Assembly: GCA_024330215.1 (NCBI GenBank)
Contig: JANDLU010000001.1
Location: 86,643-150,642, forward strand
Direction: 5' to 3'
DNA from: Candidatus Gaiellasilicea maunaloa
GTDB taxonomy: Bacteria > Actinomycetota > Thermoleophilia > Gaiellales > Gaiellaceae
DNA: 64,000 nucleotides
Numbering within the stretch: the first letter of the stretch is position 1; each line of letters opens with the position of its first letter. A program made the translations under genes and the position numbers. Below are positions 49,454 through 57,571 of this stretch, one piece after another. The notes beneath the pieces are model-generated. The model worked only from the letters and a program-made list of their open reading frames with translations. It ran no database searches and had not been told where the DNA came from.

Positions 49454-49983
49454 TCGATCTTCTTGACCTGGTCGAAGCTGAGCTCGACCGGCACCTGGCG
49501 CTCGAAGATGTCCACGAGCACCTTCAGCTTCTGCTGATCCCCGTTCACGTCGACGATCTCGCCGTCGAAGTCGGAGAGCGGCCCGGAGGTTACCTTCACG
49601 GACTCGCCGAGCGTGAACTGGACCTGCGAGCGCGCGGCCGCGGCCCCCGCGGCCGCGCCGGTGTGGAGGATCTTGTCGACCTCCGCCTGGGCGAGCGGCA
49701 CGGGCTTGGCGCCGGCGCCGACGAAGCCGGTGACGCCGGGCGTGTTCTTGACCACCGACCAGGCCTCGTCGTTCAGGTTCATGTTCACGAGCACGTAGCC
49801 GGGAAGCACGCGCTTGTCGGTCGTCACCTTCTGGCCGTCCTTCGTCTCCACGACCTGCTCGGTCGGGACGACGACGCGGCGGAACTGCGGCGCCTGGTTC
49901 ATCGAGACGATCCGGTGCTCGAGATTGGCCTTGACCTTGTTCTCGTGCCCGGAGTAGGTGTTGATCACGTACCAGTGGAACAT
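49450..49983 (-). CDS. nusG: Transcription termination/antitermination protein NusG
   Basis: 177 residues: NGN domain starting [35 protein letters not shown]-type block and a C-terminal KOW domain ([20 protein letters not shown]). An Ala-rich linker ([10 protein letters not shown]) separates them. Couples RNA polymerase to the ribosome or Rho. ATG follows the secE stop by 16 bases. Confidence 0.97.
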   Translation of the reverse strand: MFHWYVINTYSGHENKVKANLEHRIVSMNQAPQFRRVVVPTEQVVETKDGQKVTTDKRVLPGYVLVNMNLNDEAWSVVKNTPGVTGFVGAGAKPVPLAQAEVDKILHTGAAAGAAAARSQVQFTLGESVKVTSGPLSDFDGEIVDVNGDQQKLKVLVDIFERQVPVELSFDQVKKID

Positions 49984-49999
49984 CGCTAGCGCACGCTTT

Positions 50000-50407
50000 C
50001 TATTGACCGAGGAGAACGTTGCGGACGAAGGGCTTCAGCGCCTGGTCGGCACCGTAGAGGAAGACGCCCACGATCACGCACGCGATGATCACGACGATCG
50101 TGCCCTGGATCACCTGGCCGCGGTTCGGCCACTCGACCTTCTTGAGCTCGGCCCACGACTCCTTGACGAAGGTACCGCGTGCCCGCCGCTCGCGCCGGCC
50201 CGTTTGCGTCGCAGCGGGCTGGAGCCCTGGGCGCACCTGCGCCTGACGCTGCCGGGCGCGCTGGGAGACCGGCTTCGAGGTCCCGGTCTTGGCGGCTCCT
50301 GCCTTCGAGCTTCCGGCGTTCGCGCTCGCGGGCTTCGCGCTCTCGCCGCTCTTCTTGCCTGCCGCCGCCCGCTTCGCGCGGCGTTGGCCACGGGTCTCGC
50401 GGGCCAC
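50000..50407 (-). CDS. secE: Protein translocase subunit SecE with N-terminal extension
   Basis: 135 residues. The single essential membrane helix is at the C-terminus (QGTIVVIIACVIVGVFLYG), preceded by the conserved amphipathic WAELKKVEWPNRGQV. The first ~75 residues are a basic, Ala/Ser/Lys-rich, probably disordered extension. GTG start overlaps the rpmG stop (TAGTG). Confidence 0.93.
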   Translation of the reverse strand: MARETRGQRRAKRAAAGKKSGESAKPASANAGSSKAGAAKTGTSKPVSQRARQRQAQVRPGLQPAATQTGRRERRARGTFVKESWAELKKVEWPNRGQVIQGTIVVIIACVIVGVFLYGADQALKPFVRNVLLGQ

Positions 50408-50568
50408 TAGCGCGTCTCCCGATGGAGGGTATGACCGCTGCACCAGCGGCAGTACTTCTTGAACTCGACGCGGTCCGGGGTGTTCCGTTTCGACTTGTTC
50501 GTCTGGTAGTTGCGGCGCTTGCACTCGGTGCAGGCCAGCGTGATCGCGACTCGTACTCCGGCTGCCAT
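50407..50568 (-). CDS. rpmG: 50S ribosomal protein bL33, zinc type
   Basis: 53 residues: [40 protein letters not shown]. The two CxxC pairs (CTEC, CRWC) make it the zinc-binding paralogue. ATG 50566-50568; the tracked ORF reads back into the tRNA gene and is not real there. Confidence 0.95.
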   Translation of the reverse strand: MAAGVRVAITLACTECKRRNYQTNKSKRNTPDRVEFKKYCRWCSGHTLHRETR

Positions 50569-50616
50569 CTCTAGATCGTGTTCTTTCGGTTTCGGGGGAA
50601 GAAGGTTCTCGAGGAA

Positions 50617-50690
50617 TAGCGGCGGCAGGACTCGAACCTGCGACACGCGGATTATGATTCCGCTGCTCTAACCAGCTGAGCTACGCCGCC
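50617..50690 (-). tRNA. tRNA-Met(CAT), elongator type
   Basis: A full cloverleaf on the minus strand: acceptor GGCGGCG with CGCCGCT (last pair G-U), D-arm GCTC-AGCTGGTTA-GAGC, anticodon stem GCGGA/TCCGC around the loop ATCATAA (CAT), T-arm GCAGG-TTCGAGT-CCTGC and discriminator A. The 3' CCA is not encoded. G1-U72 and the absence of three G-C pairs in the anticodon stem argue against the initiator; tRNA-Ile2 (lysidine) is less likely. It precedes rpmG-secE-nusG. Confidence 0.95.
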
Positions 50691-50702
50691 GCGCGGAGCG
50701 TG

Positions 50703-50708
50703 AGTGTA
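50703..50708 (-). promoter_or_regulatory. -10 candidate for the tRNA-Met/rpmG/secE/nusG transcript
   Basis: TACACT on the minus strand ends 12 bases before the first tRNA base, a normal distance for a tRNA promoter. No strong -35 was found. Confidence 0.4.
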
Positions 50709-50767
50709 GCAACTCCGCCGAGCGGCGTTCGAGCCCGTCGCGACCCATCCGACGTGTCGCCTGGCTC

Positions 50768-50995
50768 CCGTTCGGCCCGATGCCGGATCTCCTCGCGCAC
50801 GCTGAGTTCCTCGACAAGCTCCAGGCGGTGTGTCACCGCTGCGGCGGTCCGGCGACGACGACGCAGCGGCTCGTCGACGGCGAGCCGGCTCCGTACGACG
50901 GCGCCACGATCGTCGTCGGCGCGAACGAGCAGTACGAAGCGCGCTGCCGCGACTGCCACGAAGCCGGTGCGGACCTCGCAGCCGTAGCCGCCTGA
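50768..50995 (+). pseudogene. tdk: 5'-truncated thymidine kinase fragment
   Basis: The 75 codons read [57 protein letters not shown], which is the C-terminal lasso and zinc-ribbon part of TdK-type thymidine kinase, with all four zinc cysteines. The P-loop, Mg site and catalytic Glu that should lie ~110 residues upstream are absent; sequence upstream is promoter and tRNA-Met. The fragment cannot be an active kinase. Whether the 71-codon ORF (ATG 50780) is expressed is unknown. Confidence 0.7.
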
Positions 50996-51087
50996 GCAGG
51001 CGCTACCCTGCGACTGAGCCGACCCTGTCAGCTCCCATGCGCAGGCGCCGTCACACGGCGGTAGCAGGACTGGCTCGTCCGTTGTAG

Positions 51088-51194
51088 GAGCTTGTGTTGA
51101 TTCAACACAAGCTCTCTTCGAGCCGCGCAACCGAGCCGTTGGGATGCGCTTGTGTTGTTCCAACACAAGCTCCTTCGAACCACACGACCAAGCC
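51088..51194. repeat. Tandem ~47-bp repeats each headed by a palindrome
   Basis: Unit 1 (51090-51137) and unit 2 (51148-51194) begin with GCTTGTGTTG-n3-CAACACAAGC and continue with a similar CTTCGAnCCnCnC...AGCC segment, differing mainly by transitions. In unit 1 the palindrome is 13 bp with a single central base (51088-51114); in unit 2 it is 10 bp with a TTC loop (51148-51170). They resemble small mobile palindromes or repeated operator sites. Confidence 0.65.
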
Positions 51195-51277
51195 CGCTCG
51201 ATCGCGAGCGTTCGGTCGACGAAGGCAGATTCAGTCGCCCGCAGGCGCGGTCCGTTCAGGCGACGAAGAAGGAGGCG

Positions 51278-51309
51278 GTCGTGGGGGAACCATGTGGTCC
51301 CCCCACGAC
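51278..51309. terminator. Hairpin downstream of the tdk fragment, before the convergent nuclease gene end
   Basis: GTCGTGGGGG (51278-51287) and CCCCCACGAC (51300-51309) pair exactly, continued after one mismatch by ACCA/TGGT, 14 bp in all. No U-tract on either strand. Its position between convergent 3' ends suggests mRNA-end protection or termination. Confidence 0.5.
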
Positions 51310-51352
51310 GTGGAAGCCGACGCGGATCTCGCCGCAGTCGCGGCCCGAAGTG

Positions 51353-52561
51353 CTAGTCGTGACTGCCCGACACCCTCGCGTCCACCCAGACGAGCCGATG
51401 GTCGGAGGTCGGGAACGGGAAGACGCCGACGAGCCGGAAGAGCGGGTCGGACATGAGCGGCCAGAACACGCCCGAGCCGAGAATCCTCATGTTCTTCCGC
51501 GGCAGCACGTAGTCGACGCGCAGATTCCCTGGGGCGTTGTCCGCGAAGTCAGCCGTGTCGAACTTCGGATCCGAGCGGTGCGTCAGGTTGATGCCCATCT
51601 GGAGCGCGTTCTGCTCGACGGCGCCGGGACTCGATGGCGTCGAGGCCGTGTTCACGAGCCGGTTCTCGAGCAGTTGCTGGATCGCGCCGGGGAGGCTGTC
51701 GCCGTCGTGCGGGTCGGAGTTCTGGTCGCCCGCGATCACGAAGAGCGAGCCCGGCTTCAGCCCGCCATGTCGCCCGGCGTCGTCATAGAGATACCCCGCC
51801 TTTCCGGGCGTGATGTAGTCGGCCCAGAGCCGGATCTCGTCGAAGTTTCGCGAGCCGTTCCGGTCCTCAGGCCCGTCGAAGACAGGCGGCGTCGGATGAC
51901 TCGTGAGGAAGTGGACGACCTTCTGCCCGATCACGATCGGTAGGTCCCAGTGGCTCTTGGACGAGAGCCGGAAGACGCTCAGCTCCTCTGGCGAGTACCA
52001 GTCGGCAGGGGCGGCAGTCGCGGGATCGTCCGGTAGCCGAGCACCGGGCATGTCTTTCCAGAGGAAGCGCTGGAAGGTTCGGATCCCGGTCGGATCGATC
52101 GGGTAGCGCGAGTACACGGCCATACCGAACTGCCCCGGATAGAAGCCGAAGCCGAAGGCATCGTTCGGACCGCCGACGGTGCCTGAGTTGTCGAGATCGA
52201 AGCCGGACGGAATCCCGGTATTCGACTCGGCGGCGAAGCGGTAGCCGTAGTGGATGGATGCCGCGCCGTTCTGCGCGATCGAGAGATAATTGTCCTGGAA
52301 GAGACCGAGAGACGTTCCGGCCGCGTCGTAGTCGAACTCGTTGATCAGGACGACGTCGGGTCGAACCCGCTGGATCGTCTCGGCGACGTTCTGCGCCTGC
52401 TCGTTCGCTGGAGTCGAGAGATCCGCGATCAGCTGACCGGCGAACGAGCGATTCAGCGACGCGTTGAACGTGGAAAAACGGACAGCTGCGTCCTTCTCGC
52501 CCGCGGCTGCGGCCGGAATGAGCGCGAGCGCCGCCACCAGGACGGTCAGAGCTTTCAGCAT
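51353..52561 (-). CDS. Secreted endonuclease/exonuclease/phosphatase-family protein
   Basis: 402 residues from ATG 52559-52561 (GAGGGAAC upstream), with a signal peptide (LKALTVLVAALALIPAAAA). EEP-fold motifs: Asn in FSTFNASLN, Glu in VLINEFDYDAAG, Asp/Asn in VIAGDQNSDPHDGDS and the terminal His in TSDHRLVWVDARVSG. FERTILE motifs such as RVDYVLPRKN are also standard. It could be an extracellular nuclease or phosphodiesterase; the PDVVLINEFDYD form is common in actinobacterial secreted paralogues. It converges on the tdk fragment. Confidence 0.87.
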   Translation of the reverse strand: MLKALTVLVAALALIPAAAAGEKDAAVRFSTFNASLNRSFAGQLIADLSTPANEQAQNVAETIQRVRPDVVLINEFDYDAAGTSLGLFQDNYLSIAQNGAASIHYGYRFAAESNTGIPSGFDLDNSGTVGGPNDAFGFGFYPGQFGMAVYSRYPIDPTGIRTFQRFLWKDMPGARLPDDPATAAPADWYSPEELSVFRLSSKSHWDLPIVIGQKVVHFLTSHPTPPVFDGPEDRNGSRNFDEIRLWADYITPGKAGYLYDDAGRHGGLKPGSLFVIAGDQNSDPHDGDSLPGAIQQLLENRLVNTASTPSSPGAVEQNALQMGINLTHRSDPKFDTADFADNAPGNLRVDYVLPRKNMRILGSGVFWPLMSDPLFRLVGVFPFPTSDHRLVWVDARVSGSHD

Positions 52562-52909
52562 GTTGTTCCCTCCCTCGAGTGTCGGACGCGGCATATCACC
52601 CTTCCCCGCGCCCTGCAAAGGCATTCACCGGATTCCCGCGCCGCGACAACCAGCCCTGAACCGGCCGGTGAGCACCGTGCGTCAATTACCGTAGTCGGAA
52701 GCCGAGGGAACACTCGCAGCGAGCGCGCGCGGACTGCGGCGACGACTGCGAACCCACCGGGTGCGGGCGGCTACTCGAGGAGCTTCACTGCCGCGGGAGA
52801 GCAGCGCCGACGAGGGACGACGCCCGCGATCAGCCACGTCCAACGACCCACCAGGGGAGCCGCGCTCGGCGCCGCCCTGGGGGCTGCGAGCGGCCGATCG
52901 GCTCACGAT
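52562..52909. other. Intergenic stretch of ~350 bases, no gene seen
   Basis: It contains the upstream region of the nuclease gene and the 3' end region of the GGDEF/HD-GYP gene. ORFs here are arginine-rich shadow frames. I see no clear promoter, terminator or repeat. Confidence 0.4.
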
Positions 52910-54310
52910 TCACGGCGTCCTGCTCGCCGGCGCAAGCCTGAGCGATGGCTCCTCAGCGACTGGAAGGAGCCGCTGACCCGGGGCCGCCGGGTCACCGACG
53001 AGCGCGGCAAGGGCTCTGACGCACGAGGGGTCGAACTGCGTCCCGCTGCGTTCCCGGAGCTCGGCAAGCGCCTGCTCGGTCGAAAGCTTCTCCCGGTACG
53101 GGCGTGCGCCCGTCATCGCCTCGAAGGCGTCGGCGACGGCGATGATCCGCGACTCGAGCGAGATTTCTTCGCCCGCGCGCCCCTCGGGGTACCCGGAGCC
53201 GTCGAAGTGCTCGTGGTGGTGCATCACCCATCCCGCCTCCTCGACGAAACCGGCGGCAGCGAGGATGTCGTGTCCGACCGCGACATGATCCCGCATCACG
53301 TCCTGCTCCTTCGTTGCGAGCGGCGTCGCCTTGCGCAGGATCGCGTCGGGAACGGCGATCTTCCCGACGTCGTGCAGAAGCCCGGCAACGCGGAGCCGCT
53401 CGAGACGCCGGCCCCCGAGTCCATGCTCCACCGCAATCGCGACTGCGAGCTCCGCCACGAGCCCCGAGTGGTTGCTCGTGCCGTGGTCGCGGGCGTCCAC
53501 GGCTCGGGCCAACGCGGCTGCGAGCTCTCGCTGCTGGGGTGAGACGCCCTCGACCGCCGGGCCTGGCCCGGCCGGCTCGAGCGCGGCCCGGTACGGCACG
53601 ACCGCGAGCTTCGCCCGCTTCGCCTCGTAGAGCGCAAGGTCTGCCTGCCGCACGAGAGCCTGCCGGTGCTCGGTCTGCGTCGACTCGGTCACTCCGATGC
53701 TGAGCGCGCGCGCGCCGAGGTCGAGCGCGGTCACACCGTGGATTGCGTGCGCGAGGTTGATCGCGTTCCAGTTGCGTTGATCCGGAAGGAGGATCATGAA
53801 CTCGTCGCCGCCGGTTCGATAGACCGTGCCCATCGATCCAACCTCGGTCCGGAGGCGGTGCGCGTAACGCACGATGTGGGCGTCACCTGCCTGATGACCG
53901 CGCGTATCGTTGATTGCCTTCAGCCCGTCGAGATCGATCGCCATCAGGCTGAACGTCGATCCGGACTCGTTCCGACGGGCGATCTCGCCGGCCAGGTCGT
54001 CGTAGAACGCGCGGTGATTCGCGAGGCCGGTCAGATTGTCCGTCCTGGCCTCGGTCATCAGGCGAGCCAGCTCGAGGTTCTTGGTGCGGCCGGGCGCCAT
54101 CCCTGAGACCAGAACGGCAATCGCGCGCCTGAGCATCGAGACGACACCCGCCAATGCGGCGAGGGCGACCGCAGCGAGGGAGACGTAGTTCGTCTCCGCC
54201 TGGGCGCTCCAGGAGAGCAGGGCGTCGAGACCGCCGAGTGCGGTCGCCAGGGCCACCGCCGCGACCACGGCGGAGGCGCAGAGCTCGAGGCTCCGCCGCA
54301 CGCCGATCAT
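52910..54310 (-). CDS. Membrane-associated GGDEF plus HD-GYP protein (c-di-GMP turnover)
   Basis: 466 residues. Two N-terminal hydrophobic segments (ASAVVAAVALATALGGL, NYVSLAAVALAALAGVV) are followed by a GGDEF domain (TDNLTGLANHRAFYDDL, signature TGGDEFMILL with GGDEF intact, so possibly an active diguanylate cyclase) and a C-terminal HD-GYP domain (GLLHDVGKIAVPDAIL with the HD pair, HHHEHFDGSGYPEG with GYP, active phosphodiesterase signature). A protein with both activities can raise or lower c-di-GMP. Adjacent to an MshEN-type c-di-GMP effector and the type IV pilus genes. Confidence 0.92.
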   Translation of the reverse strand: MIGVRRSLELCASAVVAAVALATALGGLDALLSWSAQAETNYVSLAAVALAALAGVVSMLRRAIAVLVSGMAPGRTKNLELARLMTEARTDNLTGLANHRAFYDDLAGEIARRNESGSTFSLMAIDLDGLKAINDTRGHQAGDAHIVRYAHRLRTEVGSMGTVYRTGGDEFMILLPDQRNWNAINLAHAIHGVTALDLGARALSIGVTESTQTEHRQALVRQADLALYEAKRAKLAVVPYRAALEPAGPGPAVEGVSPQQRELAAALARAVDARDHGTSNHSGLVAELAVAIAVEHGLGGRRLERLRVAGLLHDVGKIAVPDAILRKATPLATKEQDVMRDHVAVGHDILAAAGFVEEAGWVMHHHEHFDGSGYPEGRAGEEISLESRIIAVADAFEAMTGARPYREKLSTEQALAELRERSGTQFDPSCVRALAALVGDPAAPGQRLLPVAEEPSLRLAPASRTP

Positions 54311-54437
54311 CGTCGTGTCCCCGCACTTCGATCAAGGCGCCAACCGAGGATCACGCTTGGATCCTCGCTTGCTAGCCGGTGCTTGATCCATCGCCCATTG
54401 GAGGGTTCACCGCTCCGCTTCACCTCCGCGGAGGGAC

Positions 54438-54454
54438 AGAGGCTCGAAGCCTCT
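54438..54454 (-). terminator. Hairpin after the MshEN-type gene
   Basis: AGAGGCU-UCG-AGCCUCU, 7-bp perfect stem starting in the stop codon, like the stop-codon palindromes in the ribosomal block but outside it. No U-tract. Confidence 0.5.
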
Positions 54455-55316
54455 AGCTGAAGCTCTCGAGGGTCTCCGAGAGGCTGGCGAGCTGCGACTT
54501 GAGGCTTTCGCCGAGCTCCGTGCGCTGCGTCAGCTGCTCCTCGAGCCGGTTGATCCTTGCCTCGTCCTCGGCGCGTGCACTCGCGTTCGCCATCAGTTGG
54601 GCCGCAGCGTCTGTGAGGTCGTCCATGATCTCCACGAGCCGCTCCCCGAGCTCACCCAAGCTCGCCTGCAGCACGGACGCGTCGCCCACGGCCGCCTCCA
54701 GGGCAACGAGCGTCGGCGCGAGGTCGGTCTCAGCCGCTGCGAAGGCCTGACCGGCGTCATCCTCGGCGATCGAATCCGTCGACTTTGCGGACACGTCGTC
54801 CTCCTTCGTGTGGGCGTCTTCGGTGTCCCGGCTACCCGTCAGAAGGTCGCTCCGGAGCCCCGCATCGAGCGCTGACCTCGGCACGACGACGACGACGGCG
54901 TCGTCGCCCATGATCGCCTTCAATGCCGTCAACCTCTGCTCGGTTGGCTCGGCGACCGCAACGACCACGCGACCGTCCTGCACGCTCGTCGGCAGCGCCT
55001 CGAGCCGCTGTGCGTCCTCTCTCGTCATGCGGCCGAGCGCCTGTCCATCGAACCAGATCGAGGCTCGGTCGACGTAGCCGAGCTGCCATTGCTCCGCCAG
55101 CAGCTTCGCGACCTCATCCTCGGTCGCCCAGCCGCGGCGCACGACGACCTCGCCTAGGCGCTCGCCTTTCTCCGCGCCCTCCTCGAGAGCCTCGACGAGT
55201 TGGGCCTCGGTGAGGAAGTCCCCTTCGATCAGCATCGCGCCGAGGGGCGGGCGCCCGTTCGGGGCCTCGACCTCGTGGCTGCCGCCGTTTCCGTTGTAGT
55301 CCACGGTTACTCCCAT
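54453..55316 (-). CDS. Stand-alone MshEN/GspE-N domain protein with coiled-coil tail
   Basis: 287 residues. Residues ~24-77 contain the MshEN bipartite repeat: LGAMLIEGDFLTEAQLVEAL, five residues, then RLGEVVVRRGWATEDEVAK and LLAEQ. The second half has the full RLG...L...L..Q pattern that binds c-di-GMP in MshE-type ATPases; the first has Pro for Arg and Gly for the final Gln. The GspE N-domain fold follows (~80-150). There is no ATPase domain; instead an acidic linker and ~90 residues of coiled coil end the protein. A c-di-GMP-sensing adaptor for the nearby pilus system is a reasonable inference. Confidence 0.75.
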   Translation of the reverse strand: MGVTVDYNGNGGSHEVEAPNGRPPLGAMLIEGDFLTEAQLVEALEEGAEKGERLGEVVVRRGWATEDEVAKLLAEQWQLGYVDRASIWFDGQALGRMTREDAQRLEALPTSVQDGRVVVAVAEPTEQRLTALKAIMGDDAVVVVVPRSALDAGLRSDLLTGSRDTEDAHTKEDDVSAKSTDSIAEDDAGQAFAAAETDLAPTLVALEAAVGDASVLQASLGELGERLVEIMDDLTDAAAQLMANASARAEDEARINRLEEQLTQRTELGESLKSQLASLSETLESFS

Positions 55317-55503
55317 GATCTACGGATCACTGTCGGCACTCGGAGGGCATTACTTGAGCCCTCGACTCGAGTTCTTTCGTCGAATTTTCCTCTTCGGCGA
55401 CTTCCGGCAGCCACGGCTCGATTATCGAGGCCACCCGCGAGATCCCGTCATGCCCGCTCTCTCCGGCTCCTCCGCCGACCGGCCTGCCACGATCAGACAC
55501 GCC

Positions 55504-57537
55504 ATGACCCCGAATCCAGCAGCGATCCTTGCTCGGCCCCGGGCCTTGCTGACCCTGCTCATCTGCTCTGCCGCTGCGGGTCGTAGTCTGATCGCTTGGC
55601 AGCATCCGACGCCGGTGTTCTTTCCGGATGAGATCATCTACAGCTCGCTCGCCCGCGGAATCGCAGAATCCGGCACGCCGGCCTTTCTCGGTCACCCGCT
55701 CGACTTTCCGGCGCTACTCACCGCCTATCTAACTGCGCCTCTCTGGCTCATCTCGGATACGACGGTTGCCTACCATCTCGTCCAGAGTCTCGGGGCGCTC
55801 GCTTTCTCGCTCGCGGCGATCCCGGTCTTCCTGCTGGCGCGGCGGCTTTCGCTCTCGACCAACACCGCGCTGCTACTCGCGGCTGGGACTCTCGTCCTGC
55901 CGGATCTCGCCCTCTCCAGCCTGTTGCTCAGCGAGCCGTTCGCCTTCGCTCTGTTCGGGTTCACCTTCTGGGCCGGGCACCGCGCGCTGCTCTCGGTCCA
56001 AAGTCTTTCCGATCAGCTCCTCTTCCTCGGCCTGCTCGCGCTTCTCTGCCTCGCACGCACGCAGTTCATCATCCTTCCCGCCGCCTATCTCTTCGCGCTC
56101 CTCGTGCAGGGGCGTGTCGAGCGGAGGGTGCGCGACACACTCCGGGCCCAGCTGCCACTGCTCCTAGCCTTCTCGCTGCCGATCCCGATTGCGGCGGTGC
56201 TCGGGTTGACCCGCGTGTTCGGGTTCTACACATCGATCGCCGATTACCTGACTCCCGCCCCGTCGGTCAGCTTGCACTGGCTCGTACTCAACCTGCTCGT
56301 TCTGGCCCTCAGCTGCGGTTGGCTCCTGGCTCCGGGAGCCGTGCTGGGGTTCGAGGCGGCTTTGCGTCGACCGGATGACCGGGCCGAGCGGGGCTTCGCG
56401 CTTTTGTTCTTGCCGATCCTCCTCGGCCTACTGGCTCAGGCGACGATCATCTCTTCCCAAGTCAAGGACGCCCAGGGGCGTTACCTGATCTATGCGCTCC
56501 CGCTGCTGCTGATTCTCTTCGCCCTCGCCGCCCGGCGTGGGCTGCTCATCCGTTGGGCGAACGCGCTGGGCCTGCTGGCGCTCATCCCGGTGGCGCTCCT
56601 CTCGCCGATCTCCGAGCTCAACCGAGCAAGCCTCAACAGTGCCCCGATCCTGCTCTCGCGCCACGAGCTCGAGCGCGTACTCGGAGTCGAGGATGCCTAT
56701 GCGAGCATCCCGTTCCTGCTCGCGGGTTTGGCCGTCTTCGCGGTGTATGCCTGGTGGAAGCGGTCCGGGCCCGCGCTGGTCGGGCTCATAGCCACGTTCC
56801 TGGTTGCCGCCTCGGTCGGCGGCACCTACGGCCAGCGCCTACTGGCCTCCGACAAGGTCACGCCCGCCCACCGTCCGTTCCTGTCCAGCGCGCGGATCGA
56901 GCGAGCGCTGTTCCTCGTGGGCACTTCCTCTCAGACCGAGCTCGCCATGAGCACGGTCTTCTGGAACAGGGAGATCTCTCAGGTCGTCTCGCTCACCGCT
57001 CTCAGCCTCGGAGCCTTACCCGTCGACGGGGCGACGGCAGCGCCGGACGGAACCCTGCTCATCGACGGAGACCCCTACACCGGCCCTCTCGTCGTCGACA
57101 GCGATGCGCTGGAGACGACGATACGCGGCGTCGAGCCGAGCCGGACCAGTGCGAACGTCCTTCTCTTTCGCGCGGCAGGAGCACCGGTACGACTACGCAC
57201 GCTCGTCACCGGCTTGGTCGGGTCGGGACTCGGTCGCAGCGGATCGCTTCAAGCCTGGCCTGCCCGACCCGGAGGAGATCTGCGCGGGACGCTGACGTTC
57301 ACGCTCTTCGTGCCGCGGAGCAGTCGACGTCCCACCGTCGTCGACTTTCGACTCCCCGCGCAGTCGAGGCAAACGGTCACGATCGAGCCCGGTCAGACGA
57401 GAACGATCGCCCTGGTAATCCGCTCCGAAGGGATGTGGCAAGCCTTCTACAGGGGCCGCGGGAGCGGCTATCGATCTGGCTCGGGCTTCGCGCTCGCCGA
57501 GTTGCAAGACCTGGACTTTCGCTTCTCGAAGAGCTGA
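55504..57537 (+). CDS. GT-C fold membrane glycosyltransferase (PMT/ArnT-like)
   Basis: About 677 residues from ATG 55504; the frame is open to 55315, and ATG 55450 is the main alternative. Around ten membrane helices in the first ~430 residues, with the GT-C acidic motif in the first external loop (PVFFPDEIIYSSLARGI), then a soluble beta-rich C-terminal domain (~200 residues). Such enzymes transfer sugars from polyprenyl-phosphate donors to proteins or envelope glycans. A role in pilin or surface glycosylation is possible because of the neighbouring pilus genes but is inference. Divergent from the MshEN gene. Confidence 0.75.
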   Translation: MTPNPAAILARPRALLTLLICSAAAGRSLIAWQHPTPVFFPDEIIYSSLARGIAESGTPAFLGHPLDFPALLTAYLTAPLWLISDTTVAYHLVQSLGALAFSLAAIPVFLLARRLSLSTNTALLLAAGTLVLPDLALSSLLLSEPFAFALFGFTFWAGHRALLSVQSLSDQLLFLGLLALLCLARTQFIILPAAYLFALLVQGRVERRVRDTLRAQLPLLLAFSLPIPIAAVLGLTRVFGFYTSIADYLTPAPSVSLHWLVLNLLVLALSCGWLLAPGAVLGFEAALRRPDDRAERGFALLFLPILLGLLAQATIISSQVKDAQGRYLIYALPLLLILFALAARRGLLIRWANALGLLALIPVALLSPISELNRASLNSAPILLSRHELERVLGVEDAYASIPFLLAGLAVFAVYAWWKRSGPALVGLIATFLVAASVGGTYGQRLLASDKVTPAHRPFLSSARIERALFLVGTSSQTELAMSTVFWNREISQVVSLTALSLGALPVDGATAAPDGTLLIDGDPYTGPLVVDSDALETTIRGVEPSRTSANVLLFRAAGAPVRLRTLVTGLVGSGLGRSGSLQAWPARPGGDLRGTLTFTLFVPRSSRRPTVVDFRLPAQSRQTVTIEPGQTRTIALVIRSEGMWQAFYRGRGSGYRSGSGFALAELQDLDFRFSKS

Positions 57538-57571
57538 GCCTGTCGGCGACCGCCGACGCCGGCCGCCGCCG

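Larger units (their letters stand above)
50996..51352. other. Palindrome-rich spacer between the tdk fragment and the nuclease gene
   Basis: No gene is recognisable. The spacer holds two tandem palindromic repeats (51088-51194), a long hairpin (51278-51309) and a diverged copy of the tdk tail (51313-51345), each listed separately. Confidence 0.6.
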
